From NCBI GenBank assembly GCA_028023455.1, contig JAQFVV010000207.1, positions 402,208 through 466,207 on the forward strand: 64,000 bases of DNA, written 5' to 3'. How positions within the stretch are numbered: the first letter of the stretch is position 1; the number at the start of each line of letters is the position of its first letter. Both the position numbers and the translations under genes were made by a program. Positions 1 through 11,792 of the stretch are shown piece by piece. The notes beneath the pieces are model-generated. The model searched no databases, had not been told where the DNA came from, and saw only the letters and a program-made list of their open reading frames with translations. This DNA is from Epiperipatus broadwayi. Its lineage: Eukaryota > Onychophora > Udeonychophora > Euonychophora > Peripatidae.

Positions 1-1330
1 TATTATTATATACAATCTTATTGTATAGATTGAGACTATTAATTGTTATTTAGTTGTATCATATAGATAGGAATGCACACAATATCACTTAATTCGTATA
101 CATTTAAATATAAAATCAGTGGTGTAGTATGTGTTAAGTGCTGAACCATGCATGCACATATTTTCTAATATTATATGAGTTATATGCAAGAATATCAATG
201 TTACTACTAGAAATAATATTACAATTTATCTTATATTACAATCAATACTCTGTAAAAAGAGAAAGATGAGTCCTGCATGAGAAAACACATTTATATATAG
301 TACTATATTTGAAGTATTGTCAGATAGATGTAACATGGATTCTCATCACCAATAGGATATAACAATGATATATATTTTTTAATAAATCTGTCTGCAATTT
401 AAGTACATGCATTAATATTTGAGCCATAAAATATTATTATATCAGTAGAAAAGTGATCATCATAAACCAGAATTCTTCAACATATACATGGAATATATCA
501 ATAATATAAACAATGGGAAAATCATATCGGTATTTGCATAAATGCAGAAATACCATATCTACATAATAAGATGAGGAATATAACATCTATATACTTGAGA
601 CAGAGGAATAGAAAACATAATTGTCAATGGAAACCTTTACTTCAAACTTTCAATAACTATATATATATATTTATGTTTGTTATTAATATTTATTATATAT
701 GAAGATAATGATTCAAACTCATCTCAATCTTAATCAAAATAACAGATAAATTTACACATTTGATATATTGAAGTTGTATTATTATTTTGAATAAATTCTA
801 AAACGTTATGGCAAAAAAATAACATTTAATCATTCAAATTTGAATTTTATTTAAAATCAAGTCATCTAGCGACTATTTTTAATAATGTCAATTGTTTATG
901 CTCTTCTATTTTGTTATGAATTTATGTAAGATTATTATGACATTAAAGGTAGAATTGTTTATATATTTTTGTAACAATTAGCATTAATAGAAAATGTAAA
1001 GAGTTTATTTTTTAATTATGCTCCCATAAATAAATGTATGTGAAGCTTTTATTATCTAAGAATAAAATTAAAATATTTAAATGATTGACTATTAACTTAT
1101 TGTATCAAAATGTAACAACTTATAAAACACTTTAAAATGTATGAAATAATAATAACCTATACATAATATTGACTGTACTAAAAGTTTGTTTATAAATTTC
1201 AACAATTTAAATAAGTTTTTATATACAGTTTACAAATGACTTATGCATAAATGTAAATATCGTTATACCATCTAATTTTAATTGAAATTCAGACGAGGTT
1301 GTAATTATAAAGTATTCTTTAATTATATAT
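1..1330. other. AT-rich interval without recognisable gene
   Basis: This stretch has only short TA runs and poly-A/T tracts, and both strands are dense with stop codons. I see no protein family, tRNA-like box or clear repeat boundary in it. Confidence 0.6.
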
Positions 1331-1345
1331 TTTTCCTTCTATACT

Positions 1346-1813
1346 TTGAAGCACTCAACTCTCGTTGATCTTTTATTTTATTCGCCTGATCTGCATTTTA
1401 TAAGTAACCTTCCTTTGGAACCAGTAGTTTTTTCAGATCACTTGGAGCTGTCTGTACAGGTAGATATTGATTTTCACACACAACCTGGTTTTAGCTGTAA
1501 CAATACAATAAGAGCACTACTCAGAGTTACATCTCCAGAAGCAATAATCTCAGAAATTTATATTTATCTTAAGAAGATAGAGATTCTTTTTCAACTACCT
1601 ATCATAGCTTGGTTCTCATTTATTAATATTATCCAATCATTCTTTAGAAACTACACTAGCAAAAACAAATCACTCACAGTTTTAGTTAAAAATCTTGATA
1701 CTATTAATTTTAAATTGAAAGCCACTTTCTGTGCCCCTGTTTCTGTTTCTTCAATTATGTCTTTTACATATCAATCTAAACATAGCCAATATATCTTAGC
1801 ATCTTTCTATTAA
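1346..1813 (+). pseudogene. LINE endonuclease C-terminal fragment
   Basis: A 155-codon open stretch opens with residues reading STLVDLLFYSPDL and, a little later, VVFSDHLELSVQV. The S-D-H triplet followed by a hydrophobic strand is the last catalytic motif of the exonuclease-endonuclease-phosphatase (APE-type) domain that nicks target DNA in LINEs. Everything upstream of this motif is absent. Downstream, the frame should lead into the linker before reverse transcriptase, and a second open piece at about 1895-2326 supplies linker-like sequence. It cannot produce a functional endonuclease. Confidence 0.7.
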
Positions 1814-2332
1814 AAAGGGGTTCTATCTTATAGAAATAAAAAATCAGTCCCCTCCTCAATTATAGTAGATAAAAATCTCAGTACAGGTCTTAACATGTTA
1901 CATGTTATTTTCTACCACTTTAAATCTAAGTTGCAAACTGTTTGTCCAGAACCATTTGTTTCTGCTTTTGGTGAAAGTCATCAGGATTATGGTATCACAA
2001 AGTGTGATATTACACTTAACCATAAATCTTTACCTGAGAACATTCACTTTGGATCTCATGCAATCCCTAAATACCTTTTCATACATATGAGTTACTTTAT
2101 AATACCAATCATTATGAACATGACCTACTTCCTTTCTAACCAATTTCATCAAATTGAAGAGTTGTATTCGTTTTCCTTAGTTTTGTTTCTCAAGCAAAAT
2201 ATTCTCCCATCTTCTCTTAATAATTTTCATCCTATATCTATATCACCTATACTTATCAAGATCATTGAATCCATTTTTAAAGATAAGATGCAGCCTATTA
2301 TACTGTCTGAAATCTCAAACTTTTAGTTTACT

Positions 2333-2985
2333 AGGAAAGGAGATTCCACCTATGTTGCTATTACCCTTTTTAAGCTTGTCATTGACCAAGCAAGATTTTC
2401 CAGAAAAACAGATCCCATAGTAGTACAAGTAGATATTGCTTCAGCTTTTGATTCTGTCTGTACAGAGGTTCTTATTGAATTATTAAACTCGCATAATATT
2501 CCTGTTCCAATTATCAATATTTTAGCCACCTTTCTAATGAATAGGGAAATTTTTATCACACTTAATGGCAAGAAGGTTCACCACTGAGAGCACTGGTTTT
2601 CTTTACTTCCAGAAGAGAAAATCACCTTGTATACATATTCCATGCATTCATGGATGATCTTGTTGTATTTTTTCACTCCAAAAAGTATCTCTCTTACCTT
2701 ATTGCTATTCTGAAAAATTATATGGCTCAATATAGCCATCAGATTAATCTTGATAAATCATCCACATGGAGCATCATCACTGGTAAGATTATTTCTTCCT
2801 CATTCACTGCACTGCCTAATAACTTTCTTAGATTTCCCTTTTACAAATCTATGACTGCTATGAGAACATCCATTCAGATCTTTATTCTTACGTCTGCTGG
2901 AAATATAATTAAATCCCTATCTAAAGTGTATCTTTTGGTCCATGCAAAAATCCTATCATTAACATTAAGATTTTTCCAAAGATGA
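2333..2985 (+). pseudogene. LINE reverse transcriptase fragment
   Basis: From 2333 an unannotated frame reads through RKGDSTYVAITLFK to VQVDIASAFDSV, the palm motif A with its first catalytic aspartate. It stops at about 2586. A second frame from about 2641 gives HAFMDDLVVFF, which is motif C with the paired catalytic aspartates, followed by a thumb-like segment. The interval between them is only about 50 bases, so motif B (the G-x-R-Q-G-x-P-x-S-P block) has been deleted. The protein is therefore dead through an internal deletion as well as frame changes. Confidence 0.75.
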
Positions 2986-3440
2986 CTTACTATATAACAG
3001 TGCTTTCAAGAAGATCAATTTGATTTCTTCAAAACTAATTAGGAACAAAAAAGTGGTTGCAATCAGTATTTGAACCTTACAAAAGCATGCCAAAGAAAAT
3101 GATTTTTCCTCCACTCAATTCATATCATTTATTTACAGAGATCATTTAATATTATTTCTAAATTTATTTCTGTTTATCCAAACACTATGAAATTTTTTCT
3201 AGTGACTCCTACTGATACGCCTCCACTCTGTAAAGTTATTTTTTTCCATTCATTAATCAAACATATAGTTTCTTGTATTGACATTAATGTTCAGATATTT
3301 TCCAAGAATAATATTCTTTTGAGAGGTTTATAACATACTGCATACTATTAACGAATCATTTCCTTATTCATATATTCTTAATATCACTAATAAACAAATA
3401 ATCAAAAAATTCAAATTGGGGTATCTAAAACCAAAATATC

Positions 3441-3677
3441 TTGCTTTCATTATTGGAAACTCTCCTTACTAGTCATTTCTTATCACAGAGAAGGTCTTTT
3501 ATTAACAGTGATCTCATTTGTTATCTTTGTCATCAGTCTGATGAAACAATTCACCATTTTCTAATCCAGTGTCCTGCTCTTTGCATATATAGAAACATCA
3601 TTGAGTCAATTACTAAATCTCATATTTCTTCCATTGTTATTATTATTAACAGTATAAAAAGAGTATTTTTCCTTTAA
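3441..3677 (+). pseudogene. LINE C-terminal zinc-knuckle fragment
   Basis: The frame contains CYLCHQSDETIHHFLIQCP, a C-x2-C-x8-H-x5-C arrangement typical of the zinc-binding tail after the thumb of many LINE ORF2 proteins. The family usually has this segment within the last 150 residues, which fits its position near the 3' end of this element. The intervening frames between 2985 and 3441 are closed by stops. Confidence 0.6.
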
Positions 3678-4083
3678 TTAAAATCACCATTCTCCTTATG
3701 TATATCCTTTGGTTCCTAAGATGCCATCCTTGCTTCAACCCTACATCTACGAAATTACAATCACTGTTTTTCAATAAAATCTTAAAAATTAAAAACAGAG
3801 TTCAGGTAATTGCCCTACCAAGCATGGAGCCTAGTTACTCTCCCAACTACATTATAATTTTTTTCCATGTCAAAGCCATGTATGTAAATAATGAATTATT
3901 TGTAATCAATTGTATTTGTTTATTCCATGTTGTTACTGGATTCAAACCAATTTTTCATTCTTATAGATAAATTGTTTTAGCACAATAAAAACTTGTTTTA
4001 AAAGTAACTATATATTTCAGAGCTCTGATATACATATCTCAACTAGTGACTGCAAATCCTTTTTTTTTTAATTTCATATATAA

Positions 4084-4098
4084 CAGTGTTTCTCAACT
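4084..4098 (+). repeat. hAT-type terminal inverted repeat, 3' end of the minus-strand transposon
   Basis: The sequence cagtgtttctcaact matches the C-A-G-n-G-n-T-T-C-T-C-A-A-C pattern common at hAT/Charlie ends. It lies just downstream of the last recognisable transposase residues on the minus strand, as expected for the 3' end of the element. Confidence 0.65.
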
Positions 4099-5630
4099 GA
4101 CTACATGCCATAGACTAATAAATTTTTAAACTTTTTTATTACGGACTAAATGAAATTTTAAACAAAAACATTTTTTTAAAAGGGTGGGTGTTTTATAGTA
4201 AAATAGAATTACTTGCAGTATTCAACAAATTTAATATATATATTTTTCTAAAGAATGATTAAAAATTTCACAAAATATTAAACTAATAATAAACAAAATT
4301 TAAAAAAAACAAAAACATTTATATAACTGTGTTAAACAATTATAATTATAAACCCAAAAACTAATGCGATTGTTGCTAATTCTTTTCAGTAATTAGCTTA
4401 TCAAGTATTGGAGATTTATTTGTGACTCGAAAACAAAGCTGGATTTATTAATAAAACGATTTCTTTTATTTGGATTTATGGGTATCTTTGTTGAAAATGT
4501 TCATTTACATAAATATGTGATCGAAAACAGAAATAACACTTATAAGGCTTTTTTGTGTAATTTCGAATATTCAGTTTTAATTTTAACGAAAAATTAAGTT
4601 ATACTTGTGGAATTAAATAAGAACTTTAATGTACCATCATAGCTTAAGTCTATTAATTTTTCCTGTTCCAAATCAGTTAGATCATTATCTTATTCAATAA
4701 ACGAATTTAAAATTCATATAATCTTTCCATATGTCTTTTACCTGATCAACCACACACCAAAGTCCTGTTAAATATACATAAACAGTATTTTTAATTACTA
4801 ATATTTATATCAACTTCATTTATCAATTCTGAAAATGTATGAAACATGTCATAGTTTATTTTTTCTACACTATACTTTTAACTTATTCTTGACTGTCTCA
4901 ATTGTAGTTCGTAAATCAAAAATAGTACTACTTCCTTGCAAGTTTAAATTTAGATCATTTATAAATGGAATTATGTCCTACAAGTAAGCCAGTTTAGCAC
5001 TCCAATTATTGTCATGGAAAACCATTTCTCAATTCTGAATTTTATGTTTCTGGAAATGTTTAAACTTCTTTTATTAATTCATAAAGACTTAATATTTTTA
5101 CAATCATCATTCGACTTCTGCATGAAGTAGTAAATTTTTATGGCCAGATCCTATTTTATTGCATAAACTTGAAAATAGTTTTGAATTTAGTGTATTGTAT
5201 TTAATATAATTTATTATTTTTATCGATTGAGTAAGAATATTATTCAAATCAGGAGATAATTTTTTAGCAGCTAAGTTTGCTCCGGAGTATAACACAATGA
5301 GCAAAAATTATTTTGTCATTCATTACTTCTTTAATGTTCTTTGCAACTACCGAATGTTTTCCAGTCCTACTTTCCAGTTCATCAGTACATAAGCCAACAC
5401 AAATTTTCCAATTAAGTGAGTTATTTTCAATGTAATTATCAATTGGTTTAAATATATCAAACTAACTGTATGATTGGGAAGTGCAACACAACAAAAAAAT
5501 TCTTGTTTTTCATTATTGATTTCATAATCAACATAACGAATATAACATAAATGTATGACTTTATTGATATCATCTATAGATTCATCTACTTAAATTGAGA
5601 ACAATGATTTGCTTATTTTTCGAATTTTAC
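4084..5630 (-). pseudogene. hAT transposase (SCAND3/ZBED5-like), C-terminal part
   Basis: Read on the minus strand, disconnected frames match the order of the hAT transposases related to SCAND3, ZBED5 and FAM200. They are an RNase H-like start (VDESIDDINKV at 5550-5590), a block near 5330-5390 reading CVGLCTDELESRTGKHSVV, and KNLLLHAEVE (5107-5304 frame). Then come ELNLSLQG-like and IFDLRTTIETVKNKLKV segments near 4880-4990, and DLEQEKLIDLSYDGTLKF near 4620-4680. These proteins cut and paste DNA flanked by short terminal inverted repeats with 8-bp duplications. The expected W after the AEV motif is replaced by a stop, and there are many frame changes. The copy is inactive. An RTE element interrupts it at 5631. 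Confidence 0.8.
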
Positions 5631-6997
5631 TCATCATCATCAATCATTATCAATACACTGCAGGATGAAGGTCTCTACAAGTTCAATCCATCTTCTCTGA
5701 TTTTTAGCTTCTCTTCTCCACATCACCCCTACACACTTTTTTATTTCATCCATCTATCTCATATGTGGTCTTTTAGAATCTGTTGGAATTCAGTTTAAGA
5801 TTTCAATTGTCCATCTATTATCATCTCTTCTAACAATATGTCCAGCCCAACTTTATTTCAGTCTTTTATTTTTTTTCAATGAGGTCAGTAACACCTGTTT
5901 GTTTTCTTAGCCATACATTGTGTTTTTGATCTCTTCCTGCCACTCCCATCATACATCTCTCTATACTTCTTTGAATGGTCTGAAGTCTCTGTATTGCTCT
6001 TCTATTAAGTGTCCAAGTCTTAGATCCATAAGTAAGAACTGGTAAAACACATTTATTAAAACCCTTCCTTTTCAAACACATAGGCATGTTTCCTTTTAGT
6101 ATCAAGTTATTTCTAACAAAAGCACTCTAACCAGGTTTAATTCTATGATTAATTTCATTTCATTATGTTTCCATCTATATTAATAAATAGACAAAGGTAT
6201 TTGTAACTGTTAACTTCTTCTAATTCATCATAATCAATCTTTATTTTCATATTTTGAGAAAATCCATTAAACATTACTTTAGTCTTTTTAACATTTATCT
6301 TTAGTGTTACTTTCCTACTTTCATCTGATAACTCCTGCAACATTTCCTGCAGCTCTGAAGCATTATTTGCAAAAACAACTACATCATCTGCAAAATCTAA
6401 ATGACTTAAATAATTTCCATTTACTTTCATTCCTTTAGTTTCCCATTTTAATCCACAAAATACTTCTTGCAGTACTGCTGTAAAAGGTTTTGGAGATATG
6501 GGGTCACCCTGTCTTACACCTTTCTCAATGTTGACTTTCCCAGTATCATTATGTAATCTAATTGTTGCTGTTGCATTTTTATAAATATTCTTTAAAATAT
6601 GACAATATCCTGGATCTATACCTTGATGATCCAATGCTTTAATCACTGAAGAAATGTTTATAGAATTAAATGCCTTTTTATAATCTACAAATCCAAAGCA
6701 TAATGGCAACTCATATTCATTTGTCCCTTTCTATAACTTCTCTCAATATCTGGTATGATCTACTGTATTAAAACCATTTTTAAATCCAGATTGTTGGTAT
6801 TGGAAGAAAATTTATATCTGAAATAAGAAAAAAAGATGGAATTATTATTAAAAAGAGAGATGACATCATGAAATAGGTAGATTTCTATTAAGAATTATAT
6901 AGTAATAAAGAATAAATACCTCCTATATCTATTATATCTTCTAAAGTTCCCAGAATTTTAAATGAAGAAGTGAGGCATGCAATTAAATTTATGAAAT
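5631..6997 (-). mobile_element. RTE retrotransposon, 5'-truncated, with inverted 5' segment
   Basis: Bases 5631 to about 6790 are the reverse complement of the 3' 1.15 kb of the RTE at 18.1-21.2 kb, starting with a (TCA)n tail. At about 6791 the strand switches. From there to about 6997 the sequence matches the same RTE in the plus direction (its positions about 19545-19743). Roughly 290 bp of the element between the two parts are missing. A 5' segment inverted and joined to the 3' segment with loss at the joint is the hallmark of twin priming during target-primed reverse transcription. The insertion splits the hAT transposase pseudogene. Confidence 0.85.
5866..6709 (-). pseudogene. RTE reverse transcriptase, motif A to C-terminus (broken)
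   Basis: The minus strand encodes LCFGFVDYKKAFNSI (motif A, with a change of the usual D after F to N), GVRQGDPISP (motif B) and LDFADDVVVFA (motif C with an intact aspartate pair). A frame change near 6150 then leads to the tail VLTYGSKTWTLNRRAIQRLQT. The protein lacks the endonuclease and fingers because the copy is truncated. It is very similar along its length to the RTE protein at 19.6-21.1 kb, so the insertion is younger than the hAT it sits in. Confidence 0.8.
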
Positions 6998-7004
6998 GTC
7001 TTTA

Positions 7005-7345
7005 ATCAGTTTTGAACTTTAATGTCAGTCACTAATTTACTAAAGTGGCAAAGTTTTCATTTTGTCTTCAGAAACCATACTTAGGATTTCAGAACATACA
7101 TCTTTTAAACATCATTTAATTATATTTAAGCAATAGAATACTAATTTTTGCATATAGAAATTTCTAAAGTAACTAAATATTATGCTTTTACAAGAGATTT
7201 ATCAAATAAAATAAATTTTTTAAATGATAATTTTTGTTTTTTCAATTCAGCAATTTTATGTTCAAAAAAATCCAGTGATTTATTTTGTAGATTTGAATGT
7301 TTGGTTTGAAAATAACATATTAATTTTTCTGCATCATACTGAAGC
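7005..7345 (-). pseudogene. hAT transposase (SCAND3/ZBED-like), N-terminal part
   Basis: On the minus strand the frame reads LxTKHSNLQNKSLDFFEHKIAEL and then KKQKLSFKKF. This is the stretch after the BED-type zinc finger in SCAND3/ZBED-like hAT transposases (compare the family pattern TKHP.L..KP.EFFERK..EL). Further residues near 7090-7200 resemble the A-S-x-L-V-x-x-x-I-A-K segment, broken by stops. This fragment and the one at 4084-5630 are two halves of one transposase, separated by the RTE insertion and some lost sequence. Confidence 0.7.
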
Positions 7346-7446
7346 AGATGATCTGATGCTCAGATCCTGCTTCACAGCCCACATCCAATATCCTACCATC
7401 TAACTGTATTCAAGCCCACCTTTACACACGTATATACATAGCTAAT

Positions 7447-7545
7447 AATATATATATATATATATATATATCGAAATGATATAGCTATTAAATATATTAT
7501 AACGATATATTTATATATCGTTATAATATATATATATATATATTT
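7447..7545. repeat. (TA)n tract with an embedded palindrome
   Basis: Two (TA)n runs flank a perfect 34-base palindrome at 7495-7528 with core aacgatatatttatatatcg. Apart from one base pair this core equals the palindromic terminus of the 2-kb TA-flanked element at 43403-43430. Confidence 0.8.
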
Positions 7546-7599
7546 CCTTTGTTTAGTATTATAACATAAATCATGTAAACACATATGTATTTTAATTTA

Positions 7600-9110
7600 A
7601 AAATATTTCATTTATTAATATTCTCATGTGTATGCGGGCATAAATAATAAATATATATCTATTTCAGTGTAGAAGATTGTGAATAAATTAATTAAGTTAT
7701 ATTATATATAAGGTATCATATATGAAACTTATTATTTTTTCATATATAATTTTGTAGCCAGAAATGATGCAATCTTGTTAATAAGTCTCTCGAAAAACAA
7801 TTACCCGGAAGATCCCTTAGATAAAAGTAAAAGATTATGAATTGGTAATAATAAAATAAACCCATTAGTGGAAATTGTCCATGCTAGCTTGTTTTAAAAT
7901 CATAAGATATATTTTAAAATAATCGTTCGAGAAACTGATAACAAACTTGCATTGTTTCAAACATCTTACTAGATAAGAGTATCCAGTCAAACTATTCCAG
8001 ATGAACCTTTAAGTGCTTAAACCACCTCAGTTCCAGCAGTAGTTGCTAAGTTACATCTTCCAAAATAAAAGTATATATACTGCTGTACTTGAATCCACAA
8101 GAGAGGAGACCATTAAATAACTATGTTGCTATACATATTCCACACCAGTTTTGATTCTCACTCAATGTGTCATGAGTAGGGGGAATTTTGCCTTTTCCCT
8201 CCGTTCCAATATGCTGTTCCCATGAACGAAGCTCTGCATCCCGTACTAGTGAACTTTATGTATTTTTCCAGTGAAAATGAAATGGTAATTCTCAAATAAT
8301 AATGCTACCCTAGATCTAGTGAAACAATACCAATGGACTGACTCCTAGTGAAATCGCTCTTCCAAATAAGCAAGGTAAAAGAACTTTGACCGCTTATAAT
8401 TCTTAAATCCTGCCTTCCTGTAATATTTATATTTTAATCATCTATATTAAATGTCTTCAAAATATGTATTCTTATAACTCTATATAACTAATCTATATTA
8501 AGCCTCCTATAAAATGTTTTTTCTTTTTTTTTATTTCCAAGTGGCAAATAATTTTTATTTAGATTTATGTATTTATATTTTAAAAGAAATGCCAATGATA
8601 TTCTAAAATCGCAAGCATATAATTCATTTTTGTTTCCCCACCCATCATTTATCGGGTAAATAACTTATAATTTGATCAAAACAAGTCTTATTCGACTTGC
8701 CCAGGTGCTCGTGATTTTACATAAACAAACTAATTATATTTTTATGTTTACTGTAGAAAAACAGATTGTTATCTGTTTTTTCACATTTTCCTTCCTAAAT
8801 AATGCGCTATCTCTCATTCTTAAATTATATTATATATGTAAAACCCATCTTAGCTATTACCACCACCCACTTATTTTGTAATAATTTATATATTTTTACA
8901 AGGGCATTTAGTAACCAAGATTGAGATTTATTAAATGTGTGGGAAGTAATGAATAATATTAAGTAACATAATGTAAGGGAGAGGGGGATCTTAAGATCTT
9001 AGTTTTATATTTAAGTACAATTATTATCCATGTTTTCTTAATGAAGCCATATCATTAAGCCGAATATTTCATAATTTATGGGCAATAAATATGTTTAGAT
9101 AATCTTTAAC
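7600..9110. other. Interval without recognised gene
   Basis: AT-rich sequence with a somewhat more complex section around 7950-8400 that includes several CpGs. Reading frames are short. I recognise no transposon protein, RNA gene or clear repeat here. Confidence 0.5.
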
Positions 9111-9113
9111 CTT

Positions 9114-9518
9114 TTGAGTTATACTTCTATTATATTATTAAGCGTTACATGCATAAAGGCCATTTCGTTTTTATATATGTTCGTGCTTCTTTCTCACATG
9201 GAGGTATTCGCTCAGTCGAGCCCCATCGTCATTCTCAATGTCCTTAAACCAGGCTGTAAAACCATCCTGGGGACATCCTTGGTCTTATGTGCATGCTTTA
9301 TATGGGGATTGCTCTGGAAAATCCAGCCCGATAAAGACATAGCCGACCATCTTTCGTTCGTCAAACTGACCCTGCCTACATTTGCAGAGGAAATCGGTCA
9401 ACTTCTTTCTTAAAAATCATGAAGCACACTCCAGGATCCATAATTGGACCAACCCAATCAGCCGCCATGCACGCATTGCCTTTCAATGTCTTATTAGTCA
9501 CCCAGAAATATCCATAAG
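9114..9518. other. GC- and CpG-richer patch with coding character, gene unresolved
   Basis: Base composition rises sharply and many CpGs are retained. On the plus strand a 99-codon frame (9114-9413) encodes a hydrophobic N-terminus and a second membrane-like segment (LVLCACFIWGLLW). On the minus strand a frame bounded by an acceptor-like site (pyrimidine tract, then CAG at 9519-9521) runs from 9518 to a stop at 9376. It begins AYGYFWVTNKTLKG and ends DRFPLQM, which looks like a terminal exon of 46 residues. Both readings may benefit simply from fewer stops in GC-richer DNA. I do not recognise either protein. Confidence 0.3.
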
Positions 9519-9659
9519 CTGTAATGAGATGATTTCTTTAAACAGACATATTTCCATTAGTTTAATACATATTAATGCGATAGATTTAGTATCATTATAT
9601 AATTATTCATTATTCACCCATGCATTAATTATCTATAACTCCAATTAATAATAATATTG

Positions 9660-10390
9660 AATGTAACCAAATGTAATATCTGCTTGTAAAATTATTGTTT
9701 TTTTTCTTAAATTAAGTAAATGCTCTTTTTATCTTTGGGGGTGTAATAGGATTCTAGTAATGTATTTCAATAGCACTAATTCATTAAGTCACACATATAT
9801 ATTATTGGCATAGCCACAAATCTTATGTTATCGTTAAATATGAATCAAACACATATATATAATACTTACGAGGCTCATGTCAGGTAAATAACCTGGCATA
9901 ATTTTGTTATTAATAAATCTTAAATATATATATATATCAACTCAAACCATTGCTTTCTTTTAGTTAAGGTAATATATTAAGTTATTACTTATGCTCAATA
10001 TGACCTGATGATCTCCGCTAAATACATAATTAATGTGCTAGGTCATGAGCCTTCATTGCTCATAAGATATAGCTAGTTATTAAGTTAGTCTATCATTCAA
10101 GTTTGGCCTAGAGTCTTTTTGTGTCTCCGATGACTGATGCCGGTGGTGAGAAGTAAATTAAGTCGATGTCATCAGGATTGTTGTTTATAATGTTATAGAT
10201 CTGGGAAATAGGCAAATAGGGCAGAGTTCATGAGTGTTCCTGACCTGTGCATCTTGCGCATGATTGGATTTGAGGTACTTTTGCCTAGATGCTAGATCTT
10301 GTTACATGAACATACAAATCCGACCGACGGCTTGAATTGAGAATATTTTCGTTTTGCCTGACATGAATCATTTTGTGCATAAATAATAGT
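9660..10390. other. Possible short inverted-repeat element
   Basis: The 10-mer tcatgtcagg at 9875-9884 recurs inverted at 10357-10366, with related motifs inside. The span of about 490 bp would fit a MITE, but a match this short can occur by chance and no target duplication is evident. Bases 10100-10360 are more complex than their surroundings and include a minus-strand acceptor-like site followed by about 30 open codons. Confidence 0.25.
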
Positions 10391-10911
10391 TTCATTAGTA
10401 TTCAAAGTACTTATTTTTAGTTTTTGAGAAAATCTGCAATAGCTTTTGAGTTTTTCGTGTTGTTATTAGTTTTTAAATGGCTGAAATTTATCAGAAAAGC
10501 AAATATCAAGTTCTTAATATATTTTAATTTATAATACATAGCTATTATATAATAATTTCTATCACTGCTTGTCAGTGCAATTCCGATTGGTTGACTATGG
10601 TAAACTACTATTTTCGTATATACCAAAGTCTACCTCAGTGCATGAAGTGCACATGCGCAAAATTGTAAATGGGTCGGTGTTTTTACTGTGAGATGATTGA
10701 TACTAGACGACAGAAATTCTTTTGTATTTCTTGTAGTGTTTCTTTCTTAGTTTATTTTGTATGAATTCTATGAATAAAACAACTAACAAACAAAAGAAAA
10801 TCTTGAAACTGAATTAGTGATAAATTTAATAAAATTAGCCATAATTTAAAAGATTATAAAAAATATATAATGAATATCAATAAATTTATAAGCTTTTGCT
10901 GACCACTAAAA

Positions 10912-10929
10912 TTTGTTTGAGAAACGCTG
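10912..10929 (-). repeat. hAT-type terminal repeat, inverted
   Basis: The reverse complement of this stretch begins cagcgtttctcaaacaaa, which resembles the hAT end at 4084 and lies in the opposite orientation. It could be the 5' end of the same minus-strand hAT, expanded by later insertions, or the end of an unrelated non-autonomous copy. The flanking 8-mers (atatataa at 4076 and gtctctat at 10930) do not match, so joint membership is unproven. Confidence 0.35.
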
Positions 10930-11713
10930 GTCTCTATTAAATAAATATAATGTTATATTATATGCATGTTTCATTTGGCGCCTGGCATATATATATATAT
11001 GTTTGTGTGTTTTAAAGGTATAACATAGCTTTTTATTTATTAACTGCAATTATGGTAATTTTGTGAAAATATTAAAAAATAATTAATAAAAATAATACAA
11101 ACAGAGAAACCTGCTGTCAGTAAATTATTACAAATGTCGTTGGGGATTAATATTATTATCCCTTTTAATCTAATAATTTATTAAATTCTTTCCTTGCATT
11201 TTTAGAATATATAAGAATAAATGACATGAATTAAATAAACTCTAATGTAGTAATGGATATATAACTAATTTTTTTATCGTTTTTTGTTTGTTTCTAATTG
11301 CAATTTTAAATAGAAACATTTAATATGTTATTTGAGTCGGTTAAAGGAAATAGATATTAAAAATAATACGCGTTTAAATTTTATACTTCGAAATCTATAA
11401 AAACAAAAAAAAAAGCCAAAAGGTGAATAGAGAAGAGATTTTTTGTTGTCTAGGATGATGATAGATAACATGCATTTTATAATAATAACTGGGAATCCTC
11501 TCTATCTCTTTTCACTCATTATATTTTATTTTTAGTTGACTGAAATTTTTAACATCTTTATTTTTTAAAAAAAGGATAAATTGAGGGAAAATGTAAGTGT
11601 TCTGGTTTAATTAATATTACTTCATTAACAAGGCAAAACAGCAAAATATTTCTTCAAATGTTTCTATTTGTAATTTATCATTAAAATGAAAACAAATACT
11701 CAGCAATATATGT

Positions 11714-11775
11714 AGAGAGAGAGAGAAAACGAGAGGAAGATAAAAAAAAAAAGAGAGAAGAGGAAAAAGAAACTA
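11714..11775 (+). repeat. Polypurine tract
   Basis: About 60 bases are nearly pure A/G (GA dinucleotides, then A-rich purines), with only a few pyrimidines. It is simple sequence, just 3' of the minus-strand LINE end. Confidence 0.6.
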
Positions 11776-11792
11776 AATAATATTGAGTTTAT

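Larger units (their letters stand above)
1340..3995 (+). mobile_element. Decayed non-LTR retrotransposon (LINE), plus strand
   Basis: Several broken reading frames line up in the order expected of LINE ORF2: the endonuclease C-terminus, a linker, reverse transcriptase pieces, a zinc-knuckle tail, then a short AT-rich 3' region. The 5' half of the endonuclease is missing, so the copy is 5'-truncated near 1340. Frame changes and stops occur throughout, so it is an old dead copy. The frame order looks most like the CR1/Jockey/I groups, but the clade is not resolved. It differs in sequence from the RTE copies and from the 12-kb and 38-kb LINE family in this window. Confidence 0.8.
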
